The notes: a model not told the origin generated them from the letters alone. DNA of 64,000 nt from Actinomycetes bacterium (GCA_036000965.1 DASYUT010000180.1:18375-82374), one strand, 5' to 3'. Positions 44,881-53,861 are shown, numbered from the stretch's first letter. Numbers and translations are program-made.

Positions 44881-46422
44881 CCAGCCCGACTCCTGCAGGC
44901 CGAAACGCACCTTCTCGGCGACCGCCGCCGGCGCCTCCCCGTCCTGGATTCCGCAGTTGGCCCGCACAAGGTCCAGGATCGGCAGGTACGGGATGCTGCC
45001 GCCATACGACAGGCAGCGTCCCTCCAGGTAGGTGATGTGCCTGGCGCCCAGGCTGCGCCGGAACTCGTACAGCAGGCGTGACTTGCCGATGCCCGGCTCA
45101 CCGACCACGCCCACGACCTGGCCGTGGCCCGCCTCCATCTTCGCGAGCGGCCCGCGCAGCGCCGCCAACTCGTCGTCGCGGCCGATGAAGTGGCTCAGCA
45201 GCCGCCGCGCGCTCATCTCCGGCGAGGCAGCGACCTGCGCCAGGACGTCATGCAGGGTGCTCATCTCGAGGTCCCGCCCGACGAACTGGCTCAGCGGCCG
45301 GGCGCCCAGCCCCTCGATCGGCGAGCGCCGCGGCCCCACCCCAGTTACCCGGAAGGCCACCACGGACCCGCCCCCGCCCCGCAACGGCACGGGACCAAGC
45401 TCCTCCAGGCGGACATAGCCGGTCACCATGCGGGCGGTGGCAGCGCCTATCACGATCGTCCCCGGCTCCGTCCGCTGCTGCAGGAGGCCCGCCACCGTGG
45501 TCGTTTCCCCGAGGGCGCTCAGGCGCCGCTCGGGCCCCGTGCCGATGTGTCCGACGGCCACCAGGCCCGTGTTCAGGGCCATGCGCAGCACAGAGGAAGG
45601 GGTCCAGTCGTTGTCCGGCACACCATGCGCGGCCCATGGCTCGTTGAGCCGTCGCTGGAGCCCGAGCGCCGCCAGTACACCCCGCCGGGCATGGTCCTCG
45701 TGCGCTACGGGCACGCCGAAAAGGGCCACGACGCCGTCGCTCAAAAAGCTGCTGACGGTCCCCTCGAAGCGCCGGACCTCCGCCTCCGCCAGCTCGAAGA
45801 AGTAGTCCAGGAAGGCGAGCATCCCCTCCTGGCCCAGGCGCTCGGCCAGCATGGCGGGGTCCGCGAGCTGGCAGAACAGGACCGTCGCCTGCTTGTGCTC
45901 CCCCTCCGCAGCCGCTGAGGCGGGATCTGCCGGCGGTGCCGTGGCGCCGGGGGATGCAGCATCGCCGGGCAGCACGGCCGTCGGGCTCAACTCCGGCGCC
46001 ACGCGTGACGCCCCACACGCGTGGCAGAAACGGTCAGCGGGCTCGGCCGCGGCCCCACAGGCTGGGCACGTGACCTCCAGCGGCTCGCCACAGCCGACAC
46101 AGAACCGGGCGCCCGGCGCGTTCTCGCGCTCGCAGCGGGCGCATCGCCGAGCCGCCGCCGAGGGCGAACCAGCCTCGGCGGACTCAGGCCGCCGCTGGCC
46201 GGCGGCCACCAAGGCCACCCGATCGTCCGGCGCCAGCTCCAGCGCCTCGGCCAGGCGACGCAGCGTATGGAAGTGCGGGAACCGCCGCGCGCCCCGTTCC
46301 AGATCCGCGATGCCACGCACGCTCAGCCCCGCCCGGTCCGCCAGCGCCTCCTGCGTCAGGCCCGCCGAGATCCGATACCCGCGCAGCAGCGCGCCGAAGC
46401 TCCCTCGCCCTCCAGCGGTCAT
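44806..46422 (-). CDS. Large regulator, N-terminal part: Xre HTH, zinc ribbons, nucleotide cyclase domain and ATPase Walker A
   Basis: 538 residues in the uncorrected frame; after repair the whole gene (46422-42762) would encode about 1,220 residues. Order: Xre-type HTH (residues 10-70, SAGLTQEALADRAGLSVRGI), two zinc ribbons (CARCERENAPGARFCVGCGE; CPACGAAAEPADRFCHACGA), a class III cyclase homology domain (about 175-340, KQATVLFCQLADPAMLAERL; VSSFLSDGVVALFGVP), and the start of a STAND-like ATPase with Walker A VGEPGIGKSRLLYEF. The cyclase has LADPAML where active enzymes usually have a metal Asp in FxDI, so activity is uncertain. The start is ATG at 46422 after GAGGGAG. Confidence 0.85.
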   Translation of the reverse strand: MTAGGRGSFGALLRGYRISAGLTQEALADRAGLSVRGIADLERGARRFPHFHTLRRLAEALELAPDDRVALVAAGQRRPESAEAGSPSAAARRCARCERENAPGARFCVGCGEPLEVTCPACGAAAEPADRFCHACGASRVAPELSPTAVLPGDAASPGATAPPADPASAAAEGEHKQATVLFCQLADPAMLAERLGQEGMLAFLDYFFELAEAEVRRFEGTVSSFLSDGVVALFGVPVAHEDHARRGVLAALGLQRRLNEPWAAHGVPDNDWTPSSVLRMALNTGLVAVGHIGTGPERRLSALGETTTVAGLLQQRTEPGTIVIGAATARMVTGYVRLEELGPVPLRGGGGSVVAFRVTGVGPRRSPIEGLGARPLSQFVGRDLEMSTLHDVLAQVAASPEMSARRLLSHFIGRDDELAALRGPLAKMEAGHGQVVGVVGEPGIGKSRLLYEFRRSLGARHITYLEGRCLSYGGSIPYLPILDLVRANCGIQDGEAPAAVAEKVRFGLQESGWSRTATPPTSCTCSVWATALRPWGI

Positions 46423-46956
46423 CGCTCCCTCTCGCCGACGCGGACGCTGCTCGGAGCATGCCGATCACCGGCGGCGCGCCCGTGCGCGGCCGGCCACCGG
46501 GCCTGGCGGTGAGCACATCCCAGGCGCCCACATGGCATGCCCACCGCGATCGACCTCCGAACGCCACCAAACGCCGCCATCCCCACGCCACGAGGGGGGA
46601 GGCGACGCCTCGCATCAGACCGAAGTGAGCGAGCAACACAGCTGCAACACGCCGGAGGAATCCGGCGCAAACCTGGAGACCGACACAGATGAGCCGCTTG
46701 CTCCACGTGACACGCCCTTCGGCGCGAGCCTACACCCGGGCCCCACACGCGGTCAGCGGGGTTACACCGATGATCGCCCGCGAAGGGCGCGGGAGGTCCC
46801 GAGCCTGAAGCCCAGGGCTCTCATGGCGATCACCCTCCGCCGACCGACAACGCTCCGAGCTGCAGCGCAAAGACGCCAAGCACGACCTATAACGCGCGAA
46901 CATGAACGTCTTGCGGTGCGCAGCACCGATCGGCGCGTTCCACTAGCAGTACTTCG
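46423..46956. other. Intergenic region upstream of the cyclase regulator
   Basis: About 530 bp without a recognisable gene. The part from about 46840 to 46960 is less GC-rich; CACTAGCAGTACTTCGTTAT near 46938 resembles the outer end of an IS701-type element, next to the transposase fragment that follows. Confidence 0.45.
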
Positions 46957-47247
46957 TTATGTCGGCGCGACTGACGGGTGTAACCACGCCGTCGACCGTG
47001 GCAGTCTGCGCAGGCACACCGGACACGCGCCGGCCCAACCGGCGAGCAGCACTTGCAGCTCGCGCACGACCGCGAAGGTGGTCAGGCCGACGCACGGGCT
47101 TTTTGGGTCCAGCCGCTCCAGGGTCACGAAGGCGTGGGCGGCCGAGACCAGGGTCACGTGGTGGTGCCAGCCCTGCCAGGAGCGGCCCTCGAAGTGGTCC
47201 AGGCCGAGCGCGTCCTTGAGCTCGCGGTCGAGGGCGGCGGCGAGTGT
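46957..47247 (-). pseudogene. IS701-type transposase, C-terminal fragment
   Basis: The minus strand reads LDRELKDALGLDHFEGRSWQ, GWHHHVTLVSAAHAFVTLER and VVRELQVLLAGWAGACPVC, the typical end of IS701-family DDE transposases (the Glu of EGRSWxGWHHH is the third catalytic acid). Upstream a TGA at 47248-47250 and loss of similarity mark the truncation; the remaining 300 or more residues are absent. Confidence 0.75.
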
Positions 47248-47278
47248 TCAGCGCCGAGCCGCTGACCTGGCTGGGCTG

Positions 47279-47415
47279 CTACTGCCCTGGGGTGGGGGTG
47301 CGCAGGGGCAGGAGCTGACCGTCGCGGACCTCCGGGGGCAGGGAGAAGTTGTAGTGGCCCAGGAACCGGAGGTGGTCGAACCCAGCGGGGAGAGGCGGGC
47401 GATGTCGGCGACGCG
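47279..47415 (-). pseudogene. Tn3-family transposase, C-terminal scrap
   Basis: The minus strand reads RVADIARLSPLG and then, after a one-base loss (GGTTTCGAC read as GGTTCGAC), FDHLRFLGHYNFSLPPEVRD to a stop at 47279. LSPLGxxH followed by a short polar tail is the usual C-terminus of Tn3-type TnpA. Only about 45 residues remain. Confidence 0.55.
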
Positions 47416-47745
47416 GTGTTCGTGGTGACCCACCAGGCGCCGACCGACTGGCCCCATCCGGACGCACCGTTCACCTTCGTCACCGACGGCGTGCGCAGCG
47501 CCGTGGCGCAGGCAAAGGCCTTCGCCGGGGACAGGGACGTGTCCCTCAGCGCCGGTGACATCGGCGGGCAGGCCCTCGAGGCCGGGCTGGTCGATGAGCT
47601 GGGAGTGGACCTGGTGCCGGTCGTGTTCGGCGCCGGTGTCCGGTTCTTCGGTGAGTTCGCCCAATCCCCTCTGCTGCTGGAGAACTCGAGGGTGGTCCAG
47701 GGGGATCGGGTGACCCACCTGCACTTCCGGGTGCGGAAACCGTGA
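47416..47745 (+). pseudogene. Dihydrofolate-reductase-family protein (RibD C-terminal type), C-terminal fragment
   Basis: 109 codons: FVVTHQAPTDWPHPDAPFTF, VSLSAGDIGGQALEAGLVDE and LVPVVFGAGVRFFGEF match the second half of the small DHFR/RibD_C-like reductases common in actinobacteria. The N-terminal half with the start and NADPH-binding strand is missing; the Tn3-like scrap ends exactly where this begins. A GTG at 47416 could start a short product, but no ribosome binding site is visible. Confidence 0.75.
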
Positions 47746-48132
47746 CACCGGCCGCAGCAGCGGAGCAAGACGGTGGTAGGTCTCCGCGCGGGCGCCGTCG
47801 CGCGCCGCGGCGACCCGCCGCGTAAGGGCGTCCACCGGCGGGCGGACGACGAATACACGACACCTCAATACCGGTCTCTACCAGTATCAAGAGCCGATCT
47901 GCCGGGGCGCGAGCGTCCACGTCGCCTCGCTCGACGCCGGGTCGACGTCCCATGGAGGTCGAACGGGCCGGCGTCTGGGTCAGCGGAGCCGCGCCACCAT
48001 GGTGCGCCGGGCTGCCGTCCGGCCGCGGCGCGGGTAACGTGGGGCGGCCGGGCAGGCAAATCATGTTGGGCCGCGGGCAGCCTGCGGCCCGGCGCACCAT
48101 GGTGGCGCCGACGCTCGCCGGAGGTGCTCCAC
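47746..48132. other. Intergenic region before the FAD/Fe-S oxidoreductase
   Basis: About 390 bp without a gene. The notable content is the inverted repeat at 47991-48108, listed separately. The oxidoreductase frame is open upstream through this stretch but not protein-like. Confidence 0.6.
47991..48108. promoter_or_regulatory. 21-bp perfect inverted repeat with near-palindromic arms
   Basis: GCGCCACCATGGTGCGCCGGG at 47991-48011 (21 bp; core GCGCCACCATGGTGCGCC) is repeated in inverse orientation at 48088-48108. Each arm holds the palindrome CACCATGGTG, and the arms can also pair with one another around a 76-nt loop. It lies 25 bp before the GTG at 48133. It may be a paired operator, an attenuator or a MITE-like remnant. 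Confidence 0.6.
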
Positions 48133-51087
48133 GTGACCGAGCTCGCCGACCGCCGGGCCGCCATCCGGCGGGCAGACCGGAGCGGCCTGTCGCTGGCCGA
48201 GGCGCAGGCGCTCGCGGCCCAGCTCCGGCGGACGGTCCGGGGCGAGGTCCGCTTCGACCAGGCCAGCCGCGCGCTGTACTCGACCGACGGGTCGAACTAC
48301 CGCCAGGTGCCCATCGGCGTGGTCTGTCCCCTGGATGCCGAGGACGTGGTCGCCACGGTGGCCGCCTGCCGCCGCTTCGGCGCGCCGGTCCTCGGCCGCG
48401 GAGGTGGGACCAGCCTGGCCGGCCAGTGCTGCAACGTCGCGGTGGTCGTCGACATGTCCAAGTACATGCACCGCGTGGTCGAGCTCGACCCGGTCCGGCG
48501 GCTCGCGCGCGTCGAGCCCGGGATCGTGCTCGACCGGCTGCGCGAGGCGGCCGAGGAGCACCGCCTCACCTTCGGCCCCGACCCGGCCACCCACACCCAC
48601 TGCACCCTGGGCGGGATGATCGGCAACAACTCCTGCGGCGTGCACGCCCTGATGAACGGCAAGACGGTCGACAACATCGAGGCGCTGGAGGTGCTCACCT
48701 ACGACGGGCTGCGGATGACCGTCGGGCCGACCACCGAGGAGGAGCTGGCCTCGGTCATCGCCGCGGGCGGCCGCCGGGGGCAGATCTACGCCGGCCTGCG
48801 CGACCTGCGCGACCGCTACGCCGACCTCATCCGTCAGCGGTACCCGCGCATCCCCCGGCGCGTCTCCGGCTACAACCTCGACCAGCTGCTGCCCGAGCAC
48901 GGGTTCAACGTGGCACGGGCCCTTGTCGGTACCGAGAGCACATGCGTCCTCGTCCTTGAAGCGACTTGTCAACTTATCTACAGCCCGCCGGTACGACGGC
49001 TGGTCGTGCTCGGCTTCCCCGACATCTACCAGGCCGGGGACGCCGTGCCGCTGGTCCTCGAGCACCGGCCGAGCGGGCTCGAGGGCATGGACGACCAGCT
49101 CATCGGCTACATGCGCAACATCGGGCTGCACCCCGACGAGGTCGGCCTGCTCCCCCCCGGCGGCGGCTGGCTGCTGGTGGAGCTGGCCGCCGAGGACGGC
49201 GCCGAGGCGGTCGACCGGGTCCGCGACCTGGTGGACGGCCTCGGCCAGCAGGGCGTCCGCCCGTCGGTGGCCACCTTCGACGACCCCGCGCAGGCCAAGC
49301 TCATCTGGACGGTGCGCGAGTCCGGGCTCGGCGCCACCGCCCGGGTGCCGGGCCAGAAGCCCATGTGGGAGGGGTGGGAGGACTCCGCGGTCGCGCCTGA
49401 CCGCATCGGCGACTACCTCCGCGACCTGCGCAAGCTGCTCGACCGCCACGGCTACCACGGCTCCTTCTACGGCCACGTCGGGCAGGGCTGCATGCACACC
49501 CGCAACGACTTCGACCTGCAGACACAGGGGGGCGTGGCCCGCTTCCGCGCCTACGTCGAGGAGGCTGCGGACCTGGTGGTCGGCTATGGCGGCTCGCTGT
49601 CGGGCGAGCACGGCGACGGCCAGGCCAGGGCCGAGCTGCTGCCCCGGATGTTCGGCCCCGAGCTGGTGGCCGCCTTCGGTGAGTTCAAGGCGATCTGGGA
49701 CCCGGAGGCCAGGATGAACCCGGGCAAGGTCGTCGACGCCTACCGGCTCGACGAGAACCTGCGCCTGGGCGCCGGGTACGCGCCGCCGCGGCTGGCCACC
49801 ACCTTCCGGTTCCCGGCCGACCAGGACGGCTTCGCCGACGCCGTCCTGCGCTGCGTCGGGGTGGGCAAGTGCCGGCGCGAGGACGGCGGGACCATGTGCC
49901 CGAGCTACATGGTGACCCGCGAGGAGCAGCACTCCACCCGCGGCCGGGCCCGCCTGCTGTTCGAGATGCTCCAGGGCGAGGTCGTCACCGGCCGCTGGCG
50001 CTCCAAGGAGGTCCACGACGCCCTCGACCTCTGCCTGTCGTGCAAGGGCTGCAAGGGCGACTGCCCGGTCTCGGTGGATATGGCCACCTACAAGGCCGAG
50101 TTCCTGTCCCACTACTACAAGGGTCGCCTGCGGCCGCGCACCGCCTACTCGCTCGGGCTGGTCTGGTGGGCTGCCCGGGCCGCCGCGCGCGCGCCCCGGC
50201 TCGCCAACTTCCTGACCCAGGCCCCGCTGCTCCGCCAGCAGGTCAAGCTCCTCGGCGGGATCGCCCCGGCCCGTCCCGTCCCGCCGTTCGCCGTCGAGCC
50301 GTTCACCACCTGGTTCCGCCGCCGCGGGCCCGGCAATCCGGGTGGCCGGCCGGTGCTCCTCTGGCCCGACACCTTCAACAACTACTTCCAGCCCCAGACC
50401 GCCAGGGCGGCGGTCGAGGTGCTCGAGGCGGCCGGCTTCCGGGTCGAGCTGCCCGGCGCACCGCTGTGCTGTGGCCGTCCGCTGTACGACTTCGGCATGC
50501 TCACCCTGGCCAGGCGCCAGCTCCGCCAGGTCCTGGCCGCGGTCGGCCCGCGCGTCGCCGAGGGCGTCCCGCTGGTCGGGCTGGAACCGAGCTGCCTGGC
50601 CACCTTCCGGGACGAGCTTGCGAACCTGTTCCCCGGCAACGAGGGAGCCAAGCGTCTGCAGCAGCAGTCATTCACCCTGGCCGAGCTGCTCACCGGCCAC
50701 GCCGACGGGTGGACCCCGCCGGCCGCGCGCCGGCGAGCGCTCGTCCAGGGCCACTGTCACCAGCAGGCGGTCATCGGCATGGGCCCGGACCGGCGCCTGA
50801 TGGCCGCCATGGGGCTCGAGGCCGAGGTGCTGGACGCCGGCTGCTGCGGCATGGCGGGCTCGTTCGGCTTCGAGCGCGAGCACTACGACGTCGCCATGCA
50901 GGTCGGTGAGCGGGTGCTGCTGCCCGCCGTGCGCCAGACCGACCCAGACGTTCTGGTGGTCGCCGACGGCTTCAGCTGCCGGACTCAGATCGAGCAGGCC
51001 ACTGGCCGCCCCACCCGCCACCTTGCCGAGGTCCTGCGCGACGCCCTGCACGACCAGCCGGGCTCCCGAGTGGGGTCGAGGAGGTGA
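48133..51087 (+). CDS. FAD-binding and Fe-S oxidoreductase, GlcD-GlcF type fusion
   Basis: 984 residues. The N-terminal FAD-binding type 4 domain (VLGRGGGTSLAGQCCNVAVV) and FAD-oxidase C domain (GHVGQGCMHTRNDFDLQT; LSGEHGDGQARAEL) correspond to a 2-hydroxyacid dehydrogenase. Ferredoxin-type cluster motifs follow (CVGVGKCRREDGGTMCPSY; CLSCKGCKGDCPVS), then a heterodisulfide-reductase-like CCG pair (LPGAPLCCGRPLYD; VLDAGCCGMAGSFGFE). It probably oxidises a 2-hydroxyacid such as D-lactate, glycolate or D-2-hydroxyglutarate and passes electrons to the quinone pool. The start is GTG at 48133 after CCGGAGGTG. Confidence 0.93.
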   Translation: MTELADRRAAIRRADRSGLSLAEAQALAAQLRRTVRGEVRFDQASRALYSTDGSNYRQVPIGVVCPLDAEDVVATVAACRRFGAPVLGRGGGTSLAGQCCNVAVVVDMSKYMHRVVELDPVRRLARVEPGIVLDRLREAAEEHRLTFGPDPATHTHCTLGGMIGNNSCGVHALMNGKTVDNIEALEVLTYDGLRMTVGPTTEEELASVIAAGGRRGQIYAGLRDLRDRYADLIRQRYPRIPRRVSGYNLDQLLPEHGFNVARALVGTESTCVLVLEATCQLIYSPPVRRLVVLGFPDIYQAGDAVPLVLEHRPSGLEGMDDQLIGYMRNIGLHPDEVGLLPPGGGWLLVELAAEDGAEAVDRVRDLVDGLGQQGVRPSVATFDDPAQAKLIWTVRESGLGATARVPGQKPMWEGWEDSAVAPDRIGDYLRDLRKLLDRHGYHGSFYGHVGQGCMHTRNDFDLQTQGGVARFRAYVEEAADLVVGYGGSLSGEHGDGQARAELLPRMFGPELVAAFGEFKAIWDPEARMNPGKVVDAYRLDENLRLGAGYAPPRLATTFRFPADQDGFADAVLRCVGVGKCRREDGGTMCPSYMVTREEQHSTRGRARLLFEMLQGEVVTGRWRSKEVHDALDLCLSCKGCKGDCPVSVDMATYKAEFLSHYYKGRLRPRTAYSLGLVWWAARAAARAPRLANFLTQAPLLRQQVKLLGGIAPARPVPPFAVEPFTTWFRRRGPGNPGGRPVLLWPDTFNNYFQPQTARAAVEVLEAAGFRVELPGAPLCCGRPLYDFGMLTLARRQLRQVLAAVGPRVAEGVPLVGLEPSCLATFRDELANLFPGNEGAKRLQQQSFTLAELLTGHADGWTPPAARRRALVQGHCHQQAVIGMGPDRRLMAAMGLEAEVLDAGCCGMAGSFGFEREHYDVAMQVGERVLLPAVRQTDPDVLVVADGFSCRTQIEQATGRPTRHLAEVLRDALHDQPGSRVGSRR

Positions 51088-51093
51088 TCCGGC

Positions 51094-51110
51094 GCGGAAG
51101 TTCCTTCCGC
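51094..51110. other. Small hairpin between the FAD/Fe-S gene and the AlkZ-like gene
   Basis: GCGGAA-GTTCC-TTCCGC, a 6-bp stem 7 bp after the stop codon at 51087. No T tract follows. It marks the change from GC-rich to AT-richer sequence. Confidence 0.5.
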
Positions 51111-51139
51111 GGGCTGCCGGCGAAAAGAATAACTGGCAG

Positions 51140-51145
51140 TATACT
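51140..51145 (+). promoter_or_regulatory. Perfect -10 box TATACT close to the AlkZ-like start codon
   Basis: TATACT lies 8 bp before the ATG at 51154. If used, transcription would begin at or within a base or two of the ATG, giving a leaderless mRNA. No convincing -35 box is seen, and there is no ribosome binding site upstream of the ATG. Confidence 0.55.
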
Positions 51146-51153
51146 GGCTTGCG

Positions 51154-52251
51154 ATGACAAACTCCGATATCGCCCAGCTGCGACTGTGCAGCCAACACAT
51201 AGTCGGGCCAAAATTCACTGGTCCTGACGAGGTGGTGCGCTGGCTCGGAGCCATTCAGGCACAGGATTACCTGCAGTCGTTGTGGGCGATTGGCCTTCGC
51301 ACGCAGCAGTCGACGGTGACTGACATAGAACAGGCAATAGCGGAAAGAAGGATCATCCGGACCTGGCCGATGCGCGGTACCATACATTTTGTGCCGCCGG
51401 AAGATGCGAAATGGATGCTGAAGCTCTCGGCTTCACGCATGATAGCCATGGACAGGCGCAGGCTGGAGCAGCTAGGACTTGATGATGAAATCATGGAGCG
51501 TTGTAAGGGGCTTTTTTACGACGCGCTGAACGGTGGCAAGCGGTTGCCTCGCTCGAGCATGATGAAATTGCTGGATGACGCAGGCATCAGTACCAAGAAT
51601 CAGCGCGGCTATCACATCCTGTGGCACACTTCTCAGACTGGCCTGCTTTGCCTAGGCCCGATGCAGGACAGACAGCAGACATTTGTCCTGCTGGACGAGT
51701 GGGTGCCTAATTCCAGAGAGTTGTCCCGAGAGGAGTCACTTGCCGAACTCGCCGGGCGTTATTTTGCTAGCCATGGGCCGGCAACCATTCACGACTTCGC
51801 CTGGTGGGCGGGGTTGACGGTAACCGACGCAAAGGCAGGGCTTGAGGCAGCAAAACCTGAGCTCATCTCAGAAAAGATGAATGGCAAGGAATGCTGGATG
51901 ACCAAAGAGTCTCCAGGCCACGCGGCGTACGATAAATCTGGTGTGCACCTGCTCCCAGGGTTTGATGAATATCTGCTCGGCTACAAAGACCGCAGTGCCG
52001 TGCTTGCTACAGAACATGCACCGAAAATTGTCCCAGGCAAGAACGGCATGTTCTTACCGACAGTTGTCGTCGCCGGCCAAGTCGTCGGCACCTGGAAACG
52101 CAGGCTCAAGAAGAACTCTGTCGACATGACACTCAGCCCCTTCACACAACTTGGTGATTCGGAAGAGAGGGTCATCGAGGCAGCCAGACGTTACAGCGCC
52201 TTTATTGGCTTGCCGCTGTCATCAACAGCAATAAGGCGAGGGATTGAGTAA
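51154..52251 (+). CDS. AlkZ-like (HTH_42) winged-helix DNA glycosylase family protein
   Basis: 365 residues of the AlkZ/YcaQ family, which unhooks bulky alkylated bases and interstrand crosslinks. The family's catalytic QxQ motif is present in LGAIQAQDYLQSLWAIGLR near residue 36, followed by IIRTWPMRGTIHFVPPEDA and a C-terminal LLPGFDEYLLGYKDRSAVL with GTWKRRLKKNSVDM. Codon use is unlike the neighbours: GC by eye is in the mid-50s percent against over 70% around it, with many A/T third positions. The gene looks recently acquired. It appears leaderless. A response-regulator fragment begins 6 bp after its stop. Confidence 0.87.
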   Translation: MTNSDIAQLRLCSQHIVGPKFTGPDEVVRWLGAIQAQDYLQSLWAIGLRTQQSTVTDIEQAIAERRIIRTWPMRGTIHFVPPEDAKWMLKLSASRMIAMDRRRLEQLGLDDEIMERCKGLFYDALNGGKRLPRSSMMKLLDDAGISTKNQRGYHILWHTSQTGLLCLGPMQDRQQTFVLLDEWVPNSRELSREESLAELAGRYFASHGPATIHDFAWWAGLTVTDAKAGLEAAKPELISEKMNGKECWMTKESPGHAAYDKSGVHLLPGFDEYLLGYKDRSAVLATEHAPKIVPGKNGMFLPTVVVAGQVVGTWKRRLKKNSVDMTLSPFTQLGDSEERVIEAARRYSAFIGLPLSSTAIRRGIE

Positions 52252-52257
52252 GCCAGC

Positions 52258-52455
52258 GGCTTCCTGCTGAAAGACAGCGGCCCGGCCGAGCTGTTGCACG
52301 GCATCCGCGTGGTCGCGGCCGGCGAGGCGCTGCTGGCGCCCAGGATCACCCGCCGGCTGATCTCCCAGTTCACTGCCGCCCGCACCGCCCACCGGGCGGC
52401 AGCCGACCGCCTGGCTGTGCTCACCCAGCGTGAGCGGGAGGTGCTGGCCCTGGTA
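52258..52455 (+). pseudogene. NarL/LuxR response regulator, internal fragment
   Basis: 66 codons: GFLLKDSGPAELLHGIRVVA and GEALLAPRITRRLISQF are the end of a NarL-type receiver and its linker, and LTQREREVLALV is the first helix of the LuxR HTH. Both the phosphoacceptor half and the DNA-recognition helix are missing. The base composition returns to the high-GC norm here, so the AlkZ-like insertion may have removed the 5' part. Confidence 0.8.
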
Positions 52456-52493
52456 GAGCAGCCCAACAAGCATCCACGGCCCGGTCCGGGCGG

Positions 52494-53654
52494 TCAGGGG
52501 CGGAGCGGTGCGAGGTCGATCGCTTCGGCGGCGCCGGACACGTGCAGGCCGGGCCTGGGGCCGCCGGCCAGCGTGTACAGGACCGTGCCGACCGCGACCA
52601 CGCCCAGGCCGTGGCGGGGGGTGGGCAGGGGTGGCAGCGCCCACCAGGTGCCCGCGCGCACGTCGAACGCCTCGGCCTCCTCGAAGGTGGCCTCGGCCTC
52701 GCCGCCGACCGCGACCACGAACCCGTTCCCGGTCGCCGCGGCGGCCAGGCCGCCGCGACGGGTCGGCAGGTCGGGCAGGCTCGCCCACTGCCCCGTGGCC
52801 GGGTCGTAGACCTCGGCGGCGGTGAAGTTGCCCTGCCCGGGCGCGCGGCCCCCGACCGTGTACACCCGCCCGCCGAACCCGGCGCCGCCCAGGTGCTCAC
52901 GCCGGGTCGGCGGCCCGGGCGCGGTCGACCAGCGGTTGGTGGTCAGGTCGAACACCAGCATGCTGGCGGCCAGCCCGCCGGGGCCGACGCCGCCGGCCAC
53001 GTAGAGCCGGCCGCCGAGGGCCGCCGCTGCCCCGGCCGCGCGCCCCTCGGGCAGGTCGGGGAGCGCCGCCCAGCGACCGCCCTCGAGCCGGAAGGCCCGC
53101 CGGCTGACGCCACCCGCCGCAGGGTACCCCCCCACCACGTAGGCGGTGCCGTCCATGGTGGCGGCCATGGCGTGGTTGACGGCGACTGGCAGGTCCGGGC
53201 CGGGTACCCAGCGGTCGCGCCCGGTGTCGTACACCTCGACGGTGGGCACGGTCGCGCCGTCGGCCCGGAAGCCGCCGGCCACGTAGACGACCTTCCCGAC
53301 CGCGGTGGCGGCCACCTCGGTCCGCTCCGACGGGGCCGGGGCCAGGCGCTGCCAGGTCGCCTCCCCGGGCGCCGACCGCGGGGGCGGGCCTGGCCGGTCG
53401 GACCGGTCCGCGGTGCAGGCCCCGGCCAGCACCACCACCACCACCACCACCACTGCGGCGGCGAGGGCCGCGGGCCGGACCCGCCCGGCCCGTGCACGCG
53501 GTCGGCGCGCCACCCACGCGGAGGAGCGGCACACGGGGCGGGCGCCGCTGCCCGGTGCAAGCCGGGCGTTGCCCCCGTGCGCGGGCGGGGCGCCGCTCCC
53601 CGGTGCGAGCCCGGCGTCGCTCCCCCGCTTGGGCGGGTGCCGGCGTGTGCTCAT
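52494..53654 (-). CDS. Membrane-anchored Kelch-repeat beta-propeller protein
   Basis: 386 residues. The first 60 are Arg/Pro/Gly-rich, then a Val-rich hydrophobic segment (AALAAAVVVVVVVVLAGACT) that could be a membrane anchor or a weak lipoprotein signal. Five to six Kelch repeats follow, each with a GG pair and spaced Y and W: KVVYVAGGFRADGATV, GTAYVVGGYPAAGG, GRLYVAGGVGPGGLA, GRVYTVGGRAPGQG and VLYTLAGGPRPGL. This predicts an extracytoplasmic beta-propeller for binding; no catalytic residues of galactose oxidase are evident. The start is at 53654. Confidence 0.85.
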   Translation of the reverse strand: MSTRRHPPKRGSDAGLAPGSGAPPAHGGNARLAPGSGARPVCRSSAWVARRPRARAGRVRPAALAAAVVVVVVVVLAGACTADRSDRPGPPPRSAPGEATWQRLAPAPSERTEVAATAVGKVVYVAGGFRADGATVPTVEVYDTGRDRWVPGPDLPVAVNHAMAATMDGTAYVVGGYPAAGGVSRRAFRLEGGRWAALPDLPEGRAAGAAAALGGRLYVAGGVGPGGLAASMLVFDLTTNRWSTAPGPPTRREHLGGAGFGGRVYTVGGRAPGQGNFTAAEVYDPATGQWASLPDLPTRRGGLAAAATGNGFVVAVGGEAEATFEEAEAFDVRAGTWWALPPLPTPRHGLGVVAVGTVLYTLAGGPRPGLHVSGAAEAIDLAPLRP

Positions 53655-53861
53655 GGGGTGATGGCGTAGATGATGGCGGGACCTCCTCGACGCGGCGCGG
53701 TCGGGACGCCATCACATCGCCTCGGGCACCGGTTGGCAACCATGCCGGCGCGGCGCACCGGGCCAGCGCGGCGCTATTGTGCTCGAGGGCAGATGCCGCC
53801 TTGCGGAGGCTGCCGGCCCGGCGATCCGCAGCGACCGGCTCGCGGAAGGAGACCAGGCGCC

